Below are positions 16,318-25,040 of a stretch of DNA of 64,000 nucleotides, one piece after another. A program made the translations under genes and the position numbers. The stretch is from assembly GCF_023571765.1 (NCBI RefSeq), contig NZ_JAMJXC010000001.1, positions 1 to 64,000 of the forward strand, written 5' to 3'. The stretch's first letter is position 1. The number at the start of each line of letters is the position of its first letter. Source of the stretch: Xanthobacter aminoxidans (lineage in GTDB: Bacteria; Pseudomonadota; Alphaproteobacteria; Rhizobiales; Xanthobacteraceae). Under the pieces are notes generated by a model that saw only the letters and a list, made by a program, of their open reading frames with translations, was not told the origin of the DNA and ran no database searches.

Positions 16318-18672
16318 TCAGAAGGTGTAGCCCACGCTCAGCGTGAACGAGCGGCCCGGCGCGGGAACGGCGCGGTTGCCCCAGCCGGCCGAATAGTTCA
16401 GCGCGTTGGTGAGGTTGTAGCCGTTGAGCGCCACGCGATACTTGTCGTGCTTGTACGAGATCAGCGCGTCGAGCGAGAAGGTCTCGGGAATGATGGCCGT
16501 GTTGGCGCTGTTGGTGAAATAGCCATCGGCATAGGTGATGCCGCCGCCCACCAGAAGCTGGCCGGGAATGGCCCGCACCACGCCGCCCTTGATGAGGTCG
16601 TAGGTGGTCCAGAGCGTGAAGTTGTTGGGCGAGACGAAGGGCACCTCGTTGCCGATGTAGCTCAGCGTGGTCGAGGTGAGGATTTCGCTGGAATAATAGG
16701 CGTAGCCGGCCTGGATGGTCCAGGCGTCGGTGATGGTGCCCGTCACGCCCAGCTCGATGCCCTGCACCCGCTGGTTTTCACCGCTCTCCACCGAATTTCC
16801 GGTCACGGGATCGGTGTAGAAGACATTGCTCTTGTTGATGCGGAAGACCGCGCCGGTGAGCCCGAGCCTGCCGTCCAGCACCGAGACCTTGGCGCCGGCC
16901 TCCCACGTCTCGTTGTCTTCCGGCTCGAGATTGTTCTGCACCGGGTTGACCACGGTTACGTCGTTGGTGGGAAAGCCGCCCTGCGGGCTGAAGGACTTGG
17001 CGTATGAGACATAATAGGTCTGGGTCTTGGTCGGCTCCCAGATCAGCGAGGCCTTGGGGCTGAAGAAGCGGGTGTTGGAATCGGCGTTGATCCAGGTGCC
17101 GTTGCTGTTCTTGCAGCCCGGCACGGTGGAGGTGCCCTGCGCGTCCACGCACCAGTATTTGTAATCGGCCGAATAATTGTCCCAGCGGATGCCGCCGAGG
17201 ATGGAGAGCTGGTCCGTGAACCAGATGCGGTCGCTGGCGAAGGCGCCGAAATCATAGCTGTTGCTGATCTTCTGGCCGTTGTTGCCGAACGGATTCTCGT
17301 AGAGATAATAGCCGGTCGTGTTCTCGTAGACCGGGAGCCAGATGGTCGAGAGGCCCTTGGAGCCGTTGAGGGAAAGCAGGTTGCGGCTGTCGTTGACGAA
17401 GTAATAGTCGATGCCCGTCACCAGCTCATGCCTGAGGAAGCCGGTGTTGAACTTGGCGGTCATGGTCGCGACATTCTCGGCCGCGAGACTTTCCTGCAGA
17501 TAGCCCGGATTGCCGCCGCCGAAGGTGATGGCCGGGTTGTTGCCGGCGAAGAACTGCCCCGTGCAGCTCGCGGCATAGGTCTTCGGCGTGGCTGGTACCG
17601 TATTGGTCGAGCCGTTGCTGCAACCCGGCACCGAGGCGGCGAAATCGCGCGTGTAGTATCCGACGCGGCTGTCGTTGGTGAAGGTCAGCCAGTCGTTGAT
17701 CTCGTTCTTGTAGTTCGCCGTGAACATGTTGGTGTCGGTGATGTCGCGGTCCGTCACCTTGCCGTAGAAATTGGAGCGCGGAACGCCCCATTCCGTCACC
17801 GGCACGCCGATGGCGCCGAACTTCTTCGCATCGTTGAACAGCGGCGTCACGATGGGCACGCCATAGTCCGGCGTGCGGTCGCCGTGCTGGTAGAGATAGT
17901 TGAGGTAGAGCGTCTGGCTGGTACCGAGGCCGAAGCCCAGCGAGCCCATGAGGCCCCAGCGGTTGGCCTCCACATGGTCGCGGTCCACGATGTCCTGGGC
18001 GTTGAACATGCCGACGATGCGGGCGGCCGTGGTGTCGTCGATCTGCTTGTTGAAGTCGAACACGCCGCGATAGAGCGGGCCGGAGCCGAACTGGCCGTCC
18101 ACGTCATACTTGTCGCCGCGGTGCGCCTGCTTCAGCTGCATGTTGATGGCGCCGCCCGTGGTGCCGGAACCGAAGCTCTCGGAACTCGGCCCCTTGAACA
18201 CTTCCACGTTCTCGTAGGCGAAGTTGTCGCGCACATAGACGCCGAAGTCGCGCAGGCCGTTGATGAAGACGTCGCCCTTGGCCTGGAAGCCGCGGATGCG
18301 GAACTGGTCGCCGTTCATGCCACCGCCGCCCTCGCCGATGCCGACAGTGACGCCCGGAACATTGCGCAGCGCCTGCTCCAGCGTCGTCACGCCCTGCTGC
18401 TGCATGGTCTGCTGGGAGATGACGGTGACGGTCTGCGGCGTGTCCTGAATGGTGCCGGGCAGGCGGGAGAGGCCGGTGGTCGCCTCCAGCGAATTGACCG
18501 GCTCGCCATCGGCATCGACCACGATGGTCGGCAGGTCGGTGTCGCCGCCGCCCGGCGCGGTCGCCTGCTGCGCGAAGGCCTCCATGAACGGCACGGCTGA
18601 CAGGCCCATCACCAGGCCGGCGCCCACCGTCGAACGCGACATGGTGGGCCGAAGTGTGCTCAACGCTCCCAT
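16318..18672 (-). CDS. piuA: TonB-dependent siderophore receptor (Fiu/PiuA-like)
   Basis: This 784-residue outer-membrane receptor has a signal peptide with cleavage after about residue 34 (EAFA-QQAT), a TonB box-like LPTIVVDADG soon after, a plug domain (SRLPGTIQDTPQTVTVISQQ, then RNVPGVTVGIGEGG and FRIRGFQAKGDVFINGLRDF) and a beta-barrel ending in the expected terminal Phe (LSVGYTF). It takes up ferric siderophores, probably catecholate type or siderophore mimics, driven by TonB. piuC follows in the same direction. The divergent Sel1-repeat gene and downstream PiuB-like reductase match genes found around piuA in Pseudomonas. Iron-dependent regulation is likely, but I cannot see a clear Fur or Irr box. 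Confidence 0.92.
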   Translation of the reverse strand: MGALSTLRPTMSRSTVGAGLVMGLSAVPFMEAFAQQATAPGGGDTDLPTIVVDADGEPVNSLEATTGLSRLPGTIQDTPQTVTVISQQTMQQQGVTTLEQALRNVPGVTVGIGEGGGGMNGDQFRIRGFQAKGDVFINGLRDFGVYVRDNFAYENVEVFKGPSSESFGSGTTGGAINMQLKQAHRGDKYDVDGQFGSGPLYRGVFDFNKQIDDTTAARIVGMFNAQDIVDRDHVEANRWGLMGSLGFGLGTSQTLYLNYLYQHGDRTPDYGVPIVTPLFNDAKKFGAIGVPVTEWGVPRSNFYGKVTDRDITDTNMFTANYKNEINDWLTFTNDSRVGYYTRDFAASVPGCSNGSTNTVPATPKTYAASCTGQFFAGNNPAITFGGGNPGYLQESLAAENVATMTAKFNTGFLRHELVTGIDYYFVNDSRNLLSLNGSKGLSTIWLPVYENTTGYYLYENPFGNNGQKISNSYDFGAFASDRIWFTDQLSILGGIRWDNYSADYKYWCVDAQGTSTVPGCKNSNGTWINADSNTRFFSPKASLIWEPTKTQTYYVSYAKSFSPQGGFPTNDVTVVNPVQNNLEPEDNETWEAGAKVSVLDGRLGLTGAVFRINKSNVFYTDPVTGNSVESGENQRVQGIELGVTGTITDAWTIQAGYAYYSSEILTSTTLSYIGNEVPFVSPNNFTLWTTYDLIKGGVVRAIPGQLLVGGGITYADGYFTNSANTAIIPETFSLDALISYKHDKYRVALNGYNLTNALNYSAGWGNRAVPAPGRSFTLSVGYTF

Positions 18673-19145
18673 GATCTTTCCCCGTAAGGTGAGATGCCCG
18701 GCGATGCTTGCGGCGGCGCGCTGCGGGCTGGTTTCGGCAATAGTCGAGCGCTGACGGAACGGGCGTCAGGGCGGTATCTGCAATAATGAGCGCGAAATGA
18801 GGAGTTAAGGTCTGTCTCGGACCATGACGAAGCAAAGCCTGACTGTAGGCGCGCCACCCCTCAACCGGGCGGCGGCACGTATATGGAAGTCATCATTCTG
18901 TTACGTGACGTATAGAGGCCGCGCATTCCGCAGCGCAACAACTATGTTTTTGATCTGGTCCAAGGTGGGTCGAAAAGTGGCGGATGGAGATATGGCAATA
19001 ATCAATGATACATATCGGTACACCGCCTGAAATCATTCAAAACAAGAACTGTTCCATTTAAGAACTGCGCGTCCCGGCTTGACATGAAGGCGCGTCGCAA
19101 CGGTCTATCGCCCCGGCATGCCCCTCGGGGCGCGGCGGGCCGGGC
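18673..19145. promoter_or_regulatory. Divergent promoter region between the siderophore receptor and Sel1 genes
   Basis: These 473 bases are less GC-rich than the surrounding genes. They should hold the receptor promoter on the minus strand and the Sel1 promoter on the plus strand. An inverted repeat GATATG (18989-18994) and CATATC (19011-19016) is separated by 16 bases, enclosing the AT-rich AATAATCAATGAT, and is the best candidate regulator site. It is not a convincing Fur box. Short upstream frames here show no family features. No RNA gene was recognised. Confidence 0.4.
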
Positions 19146-20003
19146 ATGGGCGACGAGCGGATTTCCTACAGCGCCCTGAAGGGCATGAGCGCGGATGAGC
19201 TGCGCGCGGGGCTGGCGGCGGAGCCGGCGCGGAGCGTCGCGCTGGTGCGGGCGGCGGCGCACAACGGCATCTTGAGCGCGCAGGTGGTGTACGGCCAGAT
19301 GCTGCTCGACGGCCTCGGCGTCGCGCGCGATCCGCAAGCCGCCTACCGCTGGTTCACCAGCGCGGCGGAGGCCGGCAGCCTCGACGGCGTGAACATGGTG
19401 GGGCGCTGCCATGAGAAGGGCTGGGGCGTGCCGCGCGACCTCGACGCGGCGGCGCGCCGCTATCGCGCGGCGGCCGACGCGGGGCATGTGTGGGCGCAGT
19501 TCAACCTCGGCACGCTGCTGGTGAATGCCGCCGATTTCGCCGCTGATCCGGCCCTTGCGCTCCACTGGTTCGTGCGGGCGGCGCGGCGGGGGCATCCCAA
19601 GGCCATGGCCATGGTCGGCCGGTTTCTGGAGCAGGGCTGGGGCCGGCCGGCCGATCCCGTGGCGGCGCGCCGCTGGTATCGCCGCGCGGCGCTCGGCGGG
19701 GATTATCGCGGCCAGTTCGACTATGCCCGCACGCGCTATGCGGACGGCGCGGCGGAGGAGGCGTGCGCCTGGTTCGCGCGCTCCGTCGAGACGGCCGTCC
19801 CGGACTTCTGCCGGCTGGCGGCCGAGGGCCTGCGCGCGTCCGGCGATCCTGCGCTCGAAGCCATCGCCACGCGGGCGCTGGAGCGGGTGCGCGCCGCCGA
19901 GGAGGCGCAGGCCGCGGCCGAGAGAGACGAGGCGCAGGCCCGCGCCGCCGCCCGCGCCGCCCGCCCGCGTCGCGGCTTCGGGCGCTGGCTGCGCAGGCGC
20001 TGA
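19146..20003 (+). CDS. Sel1-repeat (TPR-like) protein
   Basis: The 285-residue protein is built from about five Sel1-like repeats of roughly 36 residues: units such as AQVVYGQMLLDGLGVARDPQ, VNMVGRCHEKGWGVPRDLDA and AMVGRFLEQGWGRPADPVAA, each with the A..W...AA..G pattern. No signal peptide is seen, so it is probably cytoplasmic and mediates protein-protein contacts. The tail (about 245-285) is an Ala/Arg/Glu-rich charged helix ending in RRGFGRWLRRR. A Sel1/TPR gene next to piuA/piuC is also found in Pseudomonas, so a role in the same iron response is plausible. Its TGA is followed directly by the macB stop on the other strand, with no spacer. Confidence 0.88.
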   Translation: MGDERISYSALKGMSADELRAGLAAEPARSVALVRAAAHNGILSAQVVYGQMLLDGLGVARDPQAAYRWFTSAAEAGSLDGVNMVGRCHEKGWGVPRDLDAAARRYRAAADAGHVWAQFNLGTLLVNAADFAADPALALHWFVRAARRGHPKAMAMVGRFLEQGWGRPADPVAARRWYRRAALGGDYRGQFDYARTRYADGAAEEACAWFARSVETAVPDFCRLAAEGLRASGDPALEAIATRALERVRAAEEAQAAAERDEAQARAAARAARPRRGFGRWLRRR

Positions 20004-22019
20004 TCAGTCCCGCGCCAGCGCCGTCACCGGGTCGAGGCGGGAGGCGTTGCGCGCCGGCAGATAGCCGAAGCCCACCCCGATGAGGCTGGAGCACACCACG
20101 GCGGCGATGATGGAGCTGGCCGAATAGATCAGCGTGAAGTTCGAGCCCGAATAGGCGAACAGCACGCCGAACCCCAGCGCCAGCGCGATGCCGGTGACGC
20201 CGCCCACGAGGCACACCAGCACCGCCTCGATGAGGAACTGGTTGAGGATGTCGCTCTGCCGCGCTCCCACCGCCATGCGCACGCCGATCTCGCCCACCCG
20301 CTCCGACACCGACACCAGCATGATGTTCATCACCCCGATGCCGCCGACGATGAGGGAGATGACCGCGATGGCGGCGATCAGCACCGTCATGGTCTCGGTG
20401 GTGGCGGTGATGGTGTTGCGGATGTCGTCGGTGTTGATGATGAAGAAGTCCTTGGTGCCGTGGCGCTGCAGGAGGAAGCGTGTCACCTGCTGCTCGGCGA
20501 CATCCATGGGCGCGTCGTCGGCCACCTTCACGGTGATCGAGCGCAGCGAGGTGGAGCCCACGAAGCGGGACTGCACCGAGGTGTAGGGCAGGTAGACGGA
20601 GAGGTTCTGGCTGGAGCCGAACCCGCCCTGCTGCGGCGCCGCCACCCCCACCACGCGGGCGAACACGTCGCCGATGAGGATCACCTTGCCGAGCGGCCCG
20701 CCGGGCACGTCCGCGAACAGGGTCTTGCGGGTGTTCTCGTCGATCACCGCCTCGAGGGTGCGGGCGCGCACGCTGTCGGCGTCGAACAGCCGGCCCTGCG
20801 TCAGCCGCACGCCCTTGGCGGCGAAGTATCCCTCGCCGACGCCGTTGATGAGGGCGCTGGCCTCGGTGCCGCCGAAGCGCACTGTGGTGGATTTGGAGAC
20901 GGTGGGCGTCACCGCCGCCACATAATGCTGGCGGGCGAGGGCATCGGCATCCGCCACCACGAGGGTGGTGATCTTGCCCGATCGTGTGTCGCCGAAGGTG
21001 CGGCCGGCGAAGATCTCCAGCGTGTTGGTGCCGAGGCTGGAGATGTTGGCGAGCACCTTCTGCCGCGAGCCCTCGCCCAGCGCCACCACGCACACCACCG
21101 AGGCGATGCCGATGATGATGCCGAGCATGGTGAGGAAGGTGCGCAGCCGGTGCGCGTTCATGGCCAGCAGCGCCATGATGAAGGCCTCGTAGAGCCGGTC
21201 GCCGAAGGCGCGCCAGCGGGCGATGCGCGAGGGCGGCGCGGCGGCGGCCCTGGGCACGCTCACCATGCGGGTGCGGGCGGCGGCGGAGGGACGGTCGGCG
21301 ACGATCTCGCCGTCGCGGATCTCGATCACCCGCTGGGCCCGCTCGGCCACCTTCATGTCGTGGGTGACGATGATGATGGTGCGGCCTTCCGCGTTCAGCT
21401 CGTCGAGAATGCGCAGCACCTCGGCGCCGCTCCGGGAATCGAGCGCGCCGGTGGGCTCGTCGGCGAGGATCACGTCGGCGCCGTTCATCAGGGCGCGGGC
21501 GATGGAGACGCGCTGCTGCTGGCCGCCGGAGAGCTGGCCCGGCCGGTGGCCGGTGCGGTCCGCCATGCCGAGCCGGGCGAGGATGGCTTCCGCCCGCTCG
21601 CGCCGCGCCTCGGCATTGGCGCCGGCATAGACGGCGGGGATCTCCACATTGCCCAGCGCCGAAAGCTCGCCGAGCAGGTGATAGCGCTGGAAGATGAAGC
21701 CGAAATGCTCGCGCCTGAGCGCCGCCAGCTCGTCCGGCTCCAGCGCCGCCGTCTCCTTGCCGCTCACCCGGTAGCTGCCGGAGGTGGGCCGGTCGAGGCA
21801 GCCGAGGATGTTCATGAGGGTCGACTTGCCCGAGCCCGAGGCGCCGACGATGGCCACCATCTCGCCGCGGGCGATGTCGAGGTCGATGCCCTTGAGCGCG
21901 GCGATGGTGCCCTCGCCGGAGGGATATTCGCGCCACACGCCCTTGAGCTGGATCAGTGGCGCTTCGCCGGTTTCCGCCAGAGGCGGAGCGAGGGATAGGT
22001 TCATATTTCGCGCGTTCAT
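20004..22019 (-). CDS. macB: MacB-type ABC exporter (fused ATPase and permease)
   Basis: The 671-residue inner-membrane protein has an N-terminal ATPase domain (about 20-250) with Walker [10 protein letters not shown], signature [15 protein letters not shown], Walker [13 protein letters not shown] and the H-loop THD. The C-terminal part has four membrane helices: one after residue 275 and three in the last 140 residues, flanking a large periplasmic MacB domain. It works as a mechanotransmission pump, moving substrates from the periplasm through an adaptor and outer-membrane channel. The ATG at 22019 is chosen because GAGGGAGCGG precedes it and the macA stop is 13 bases upstream. PvdT in Pseudomonas is the same architecture and exports pyoverdine; substrate here is unknown. 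Confidence 0.92.
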   Translation of the reverse strand: MNARNMNLSLAPPLAETGEAPLIQLKGVWREYPSGEGTIAALKGIDLDIARGEMVAIVGASGSGKSTLMNILGCLDRPTSGSYRVSGKETAALEPDELAALRREHFGFIFQRYHLLGELSALGNVEIPAVYAGANAEARRERAEAILARLGMADRTGHRPGQLSGGQQQRVSIARALMNGADVILADEPTGALDSRSGAEVLRILDELNAEGRTIIIVTHDMKVAERAQRVIEIRDGEIVADRPSAAARTRMVSVPRAAAAPPSRIARWRAFGDRLYEAFIMALLAMNAHRLRTFLTMLGIIIGIASVVCVVALGEGSRQKVLANISSLGTNTLEIFAGRTFGDTRSGKITTLVVADADALARQHYVAAVTPTVSKSTTVRFGGTEASALINGVGEGYFAAKGVRLTQGRLFDADSVRARTLEAVIDENTRKTLFADVPGGPLGKVILIGDVFARVVGVAAPQQGGFGSSQNLSVYLPYTSVQSRFVGSTSLRSITVKVADDAPMDVAEQQVTRFLLQRHGTKDFFIINTDDIRNTITATTETMTVLIAAIAVISLIVGGIGVMNIMLVSVSERVGEIGVRMAVGARQSDILNQFLIEAVLVCLVGGVTGIALALGFGVLFAYSGSNFTLIYSASSIIAAVVCSSLIGVGFGYLPARNASRLDPVTALARD

Positions 22020-22032
22020 GCCCGCCGCTCCC

Positions 22033-23310
22033 TCACAGCCCGCCCATGGGCGGGCGGCGGGGCGGGCCGCCGGCACCGCCGCCGGGTGCGCCGGCCACGG
22101 CCTCGCCCGTCACCACCCGCTCGCCCTCGGAAAGGCCGGAGCGGATCTCCGCCGTCACCTTGTCGTTGAGGCCGACCTCCACCGGGCGGCGCTCCACGGT
22201 GCCGTCGCCATGGAGCACGCGCACGCGCCAGCCCTTGCCGGCCCGCTCCAGCGCGGTGGAGGGCACGGTGAGCACGTTCTCGGCCCGGCCGAGGATGATG
22301 TGCACCTCGGGCGTCATGTAGGTGCGCAGGCGGCCCTTGGGGTTCGGCACGTCGAACACGCCGATATAGTAGATGGCCACGGAGGTGGTGGCGGACGAGG
22401 AGGAGGACGAAGAGCTGCTGGTGGTGGAGAAGCTGCTGTCGTTCTTCAGGCTCTCCGGCGCCGGCTCGATGAAGCCGAGCTTCGCATTGTGCCGCTCGTC
22501 CGGCGCGCCCACCACGGTGAACCACAGGGGCATTCCGGGCGCGACCTTGATGATGTCGGCCTCGGAAATCTCGGCGCGCACGGTCATCACGTCGAGCTGG
22601 CCGAGGATGGCGACGGTGGGTGCGGTCTGGGTCGCGTTCAGCGTCTGGCCCTGCTGGGCCACGAGGGCGAGCACCGTGCCGTCCACCGGGGCGGTGATCT
22701 GCGTGTAGCCGAGATTGGCGCGGGCGGTGTCCACCGCCACCTGCGCCGAGATGATCTGCGCATCCAGCGCCGCGAGCTGCGCGCGCGTCACCTTCACCGC
22801 GGAATCGGCCGCCTCGTAGTCCGCCTGCGAGACCGCTTTCTGCGCCACCATGGTCTTCTGGCGGGCGAGGGTCTGCTCGTTGAGAACGAGGGTCGCCTCC
22901 TTCTCCGCCTTCTGCGCGCGGGTGTTGGCCAGCGCCGCCTCGGCGGTGCGCAGGGCATTCTCCTGGGTCACGGAATCGATCTGGGCGATGAGGTCTCCCT
23001 TCTTCACCTCATCCCCCAGCTTCACCTTGATGGAGAGGATGCGGCCGGAGGCCTGCGAGCCCACCGCCACGAGGTCGGAGGGCTTAAGCGTGCCCGAGGC
23101 CAGCACCGTCTCCTCCACGTTCCCGCGGGTGACGGGGGCGGTCATCAGCCCGGAGCCGGGCACCGGGGCCGTGTAGCGGCTGTACCCATAGGCGCCGGCG
23201 GCGACGAGCAGCGCGAGCAACCCCCAGCGCCACAGCCGGCGGGGCTTCTTCTTCGGCCGGGTGGCGGCGGGCGCCGCGCGGGTTTCGTCGAGGGGAGGCA
23301 AGGCGTTCAC
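22033..23310 (-). CDS. macA: MacA-type periplasmic adaptor (membrane-fusion protein)
   Basis: This 425-residue adaptor has a single N-terminal membrane helix (about 27-43, [20 protein letters not shown]), a lipoyl half-domain ([20 protein letters not shown]), a coiled-coil hairpin at about 110-200, then [18 protein letters not shown], a beta-barrel and a membrane-proximal domain. A low-complexity insertion with nine consecutive serines lies at about 298-306 in the beta-barrel domain, between [10 protein letters not shown] and [10 protein letters not shown]; such serine/threonine loops are not typical of E. coli MacA. It sits 10 bases after the outer-membrane factor gene and 13 before macB, so the three form one export system. 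Confidence 0.92.
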   Translation of the reverse strand: MNALPPLDETRAAPAATRPKKKPRRLWRWGLLALLVAAGAYGYSRYTAPVPGSGLMTAPVTRGNVEETVLASGTLKPSDLVAVGSQASGRILSIKVKLGDEVKKGDLIAQIDSVTQENALRTAEAALANTRAQKAEKEATLVLNEQTLARQKTMVAQKAVSQADYEAADSAVKVTRAQLAALDAQIISAQVAVDTARANLGYTQITAPVDGTVLALVAQQGQTLNATQTAPTVAILGQLDVMTVRAEISEADIIKVAPGMPLWFTVVGAPDERHNAKLGFIEPAPESLKNDSSFSTTSSSSSSSSSATTSVAIYYIGVFDVPNPKGRLRTYMTPEVHIILGRAENVLTVPSTALERAGKGWRVRVLHGDGTVERRPVEVGLNDKVTAEIRSGLSEGERVVTGEAVAGAPGGGAGGPPRRPPMGGL

Positions 23311-23320
23311 GGCAGCACCG

Positions 23321-24847
23321 TCATGGCTGGGCGCTCCCGTCGGGGCGCGCGAGTGGCGCGATGCGGGCGAAGTGGGGGCCGGTGTTCTGGTCCACCACCT
23401 CAGGTCTGGAGGTGTCGATCCCCCCGTCCCAGCCGCCGCCGAGCGCCTTGTTGAGGGCGATGTAGTATTTCGTGGTCGCGACCCGGCTCTGGATGAGCTG
23501 GGTCTGTGCGGAATAAAGCGAGCGCTCCGCGGTGAGCACGTCGAGGAAGCTCGTGGAGCCGTTCTCGTAGAGCGCGCGGGAGAGCCGCGCCGCCTCCCCG
23601 TAGGAGGTGACGGCGATGGTCAGCTTGCCGGTCTTGAGGCGCTGCTGGGAGAGCGAGACGGAGGCGTTCTCCACGTCCTCCAGCGCCGTCAGCACGCTCG
23701 CCTTGTAGGCGATGAAGGACACGTCGCGATTGGCCTCCGCGAGGTCCACCAGCGCCTTCAATTGCCCGCCGGTGAAGATCGGCACCGTGAGCGTCGGCCC
23801 GAATGCCCAGCTGATGGACGATGCGCGGCCGAGATCGCCGAGCCGCGAGCCGGTGGCGTTGATGTTGCCGGTGATGCTGATGGAGGGATAGCGGTTCGCC
23901 TCCGCCTGCCCGATGAGGGCGGTGGACTGGCCGAGCGCGCGTTCCGCCGCGCGCACGTCCGGCCGGTTGGTCAGCACGTCGGCGGGAATGCCGCGCGGCA
24001 CCGGCAGGCGCGGGGTCGGAACCGGCTTGACCCGCGACAGGCGCAGCATGAGCGCCGCCGGCGGCTGGCCGGTGAGCACCGAGATGCGGTGGATGGCCGC
24101 CGCGAGGGACGCTTCCAGCTCCGGGATGTTGGCCTCGGTGGAGGCGACGAGGCCGGAGGCGTTGGCGAGGTCCACGGCCGAGGCGGCGCCGGCATCGAGC
24201 TTGCGCCGGGTCAGCGCCTCCGTCTCCTTCTGGGAGGCGGCGGTGCTGCGGGCGAGGGCGATCTGCGCCTGATAGCCGCGCACGTCCGCATAATAGGAGG
24301 CGACATCGCCCACCAGCGTCAGCAGCACCGCGTCGAGGCTGTTGACCACCGCATCCACATTGTAGGCCGCCGCCTCCACCCCGCGACGGTTGGCGCCGAA
24401 CAGGTCGACCTCCCAGCTGGCATCGAGGCCGGCCTGGTACTGGCCGTAGCCGTTGGACACGGTGATGTCGCCATTGGGGCTGACCCCGCCGCCGCTGTCG
24501 CCCCGCGTGCCGGAGGCGTTGCCGGTGATCTGGGGGAACAGCGTTCCCATCTGCTGGTGGTAGGAGGCGCGGGCGGCCCGCACATTGGCCTTGGCGGTGG
24601 CCACATCGAGATTGCCGGTGACCGCCTCCGCCATCAGGGCATCGAGCATGGGATCGCCCATGCGCCGCCACCAGGCCTTCAGGTTGGGTGCCGGCTCCCC
24701 TGTCTTCGCCGTCGCCCCCCAGTGGCCGGGGAGGGTCAGCTCCGGCGTGTCGTATTCCGGCCCGACCGCGCAGGCGGAGAGGGTGAGCGCGGCGAGGACG
24801 CCCAGGGTCGCCCGCAGGGATCTCGCCCGCTGAGGTCGCCACCCCAC
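23321..24847 (-). CDS. Outer-membrane efflux lipoprotein (NodT/OprM family)
   Basis: This 508-residue channel subunit would be triacylated at the cysteine in the lipobox LTLSACAVGPEYD. GTG at 24847 is chosen because GGGGGAGAGACCG precedes it and it puts the signal peptide (RARSLRATLGVLAALTLSAC) directly at the N-terminus; an ATG at 25006 would add an unlikely 53-residue extension. Two outer-membrane efflux repeats are present, each with a long alpha-barrel hairpin, including YQAGLDASWEVDLFGANRRG, GIPADVLTNRPDVRAAER and SWAFGPTLTVPIFTGGQL, which are characteristic of the NodT subfamily. It forms the exit duct for the MacA/MacB pair. Confidence 0.92.
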   Translation of the reverse strand: MGWRPQRARSLRATLGVLAALTLSACAVGPEYDTPELTLPGHWGATAKTGEPAPNLKAWWRRMGDPMLDALMAEAVTGNLDVATAKANVRAARASYHQQMGTLFPQITGNASGTRGDSGGGVSPNGDITVSNGYGQYQAGLDASWEVDLFGANRRGVEAAAYNVDAVVNSLDAVLLTLVGDVASYYADVRGYQAQIALARSTAASQKETEALTRRKLDAGAASAVDLANASGLVASTEANIPELEASLAAAIHRISVLTGQPPAALMLRLSRVKPVPTPRLPVPRGIPADVLTNRPDVRAAERALGQSTALIGQAEANRYPSISITGNINATGSRLGDLGRASSISWAFGPTLTVPIFTGGQLKALVDLAEANRDVSFIAYKASVLTALEDVENASVSLSQQRLKTGKLTIAVTSYGEAARLSRALYENGSTSFLDVLTAERSLYSAQTQLIQSRVATTKYYIALNKALGGGWDGGIDTSRPEVVDQNTGPHFARIAPLARPDGSAQP

Positions 24848-25040
24848 CGGTCTCTCCCCCACGGGTCTCGCGACCGGGGGATATCCGGCCGGAGAGGGGG
24901 CCGCCGGGTCGGTCTGGCCGTCTAAACCATGCACGCGCAACCTGCCTTCCCGCCCCGAAATTGAATCTTGTCCCGAACCTGCACCGAATGCCGCCCTGAC
25001 ACCCACCTGACACCTGGTGAAAGTGCGCCAATATGCGCCA

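Noticed and set aside
18673-19145. Fur box search in the piuA/Sel1 gap
   Set aside because: No sequence close to the 19-base Fur or the Irr/RirA consensus was found; only a weak GATATG/CATATC inverted repeat.
19501-21936. 811-residue Arg/His-rich ORF overlapping macB
   Set aside because: macB in another frame has all ABC motifs; this one has no recognisable domain and is a shadow.
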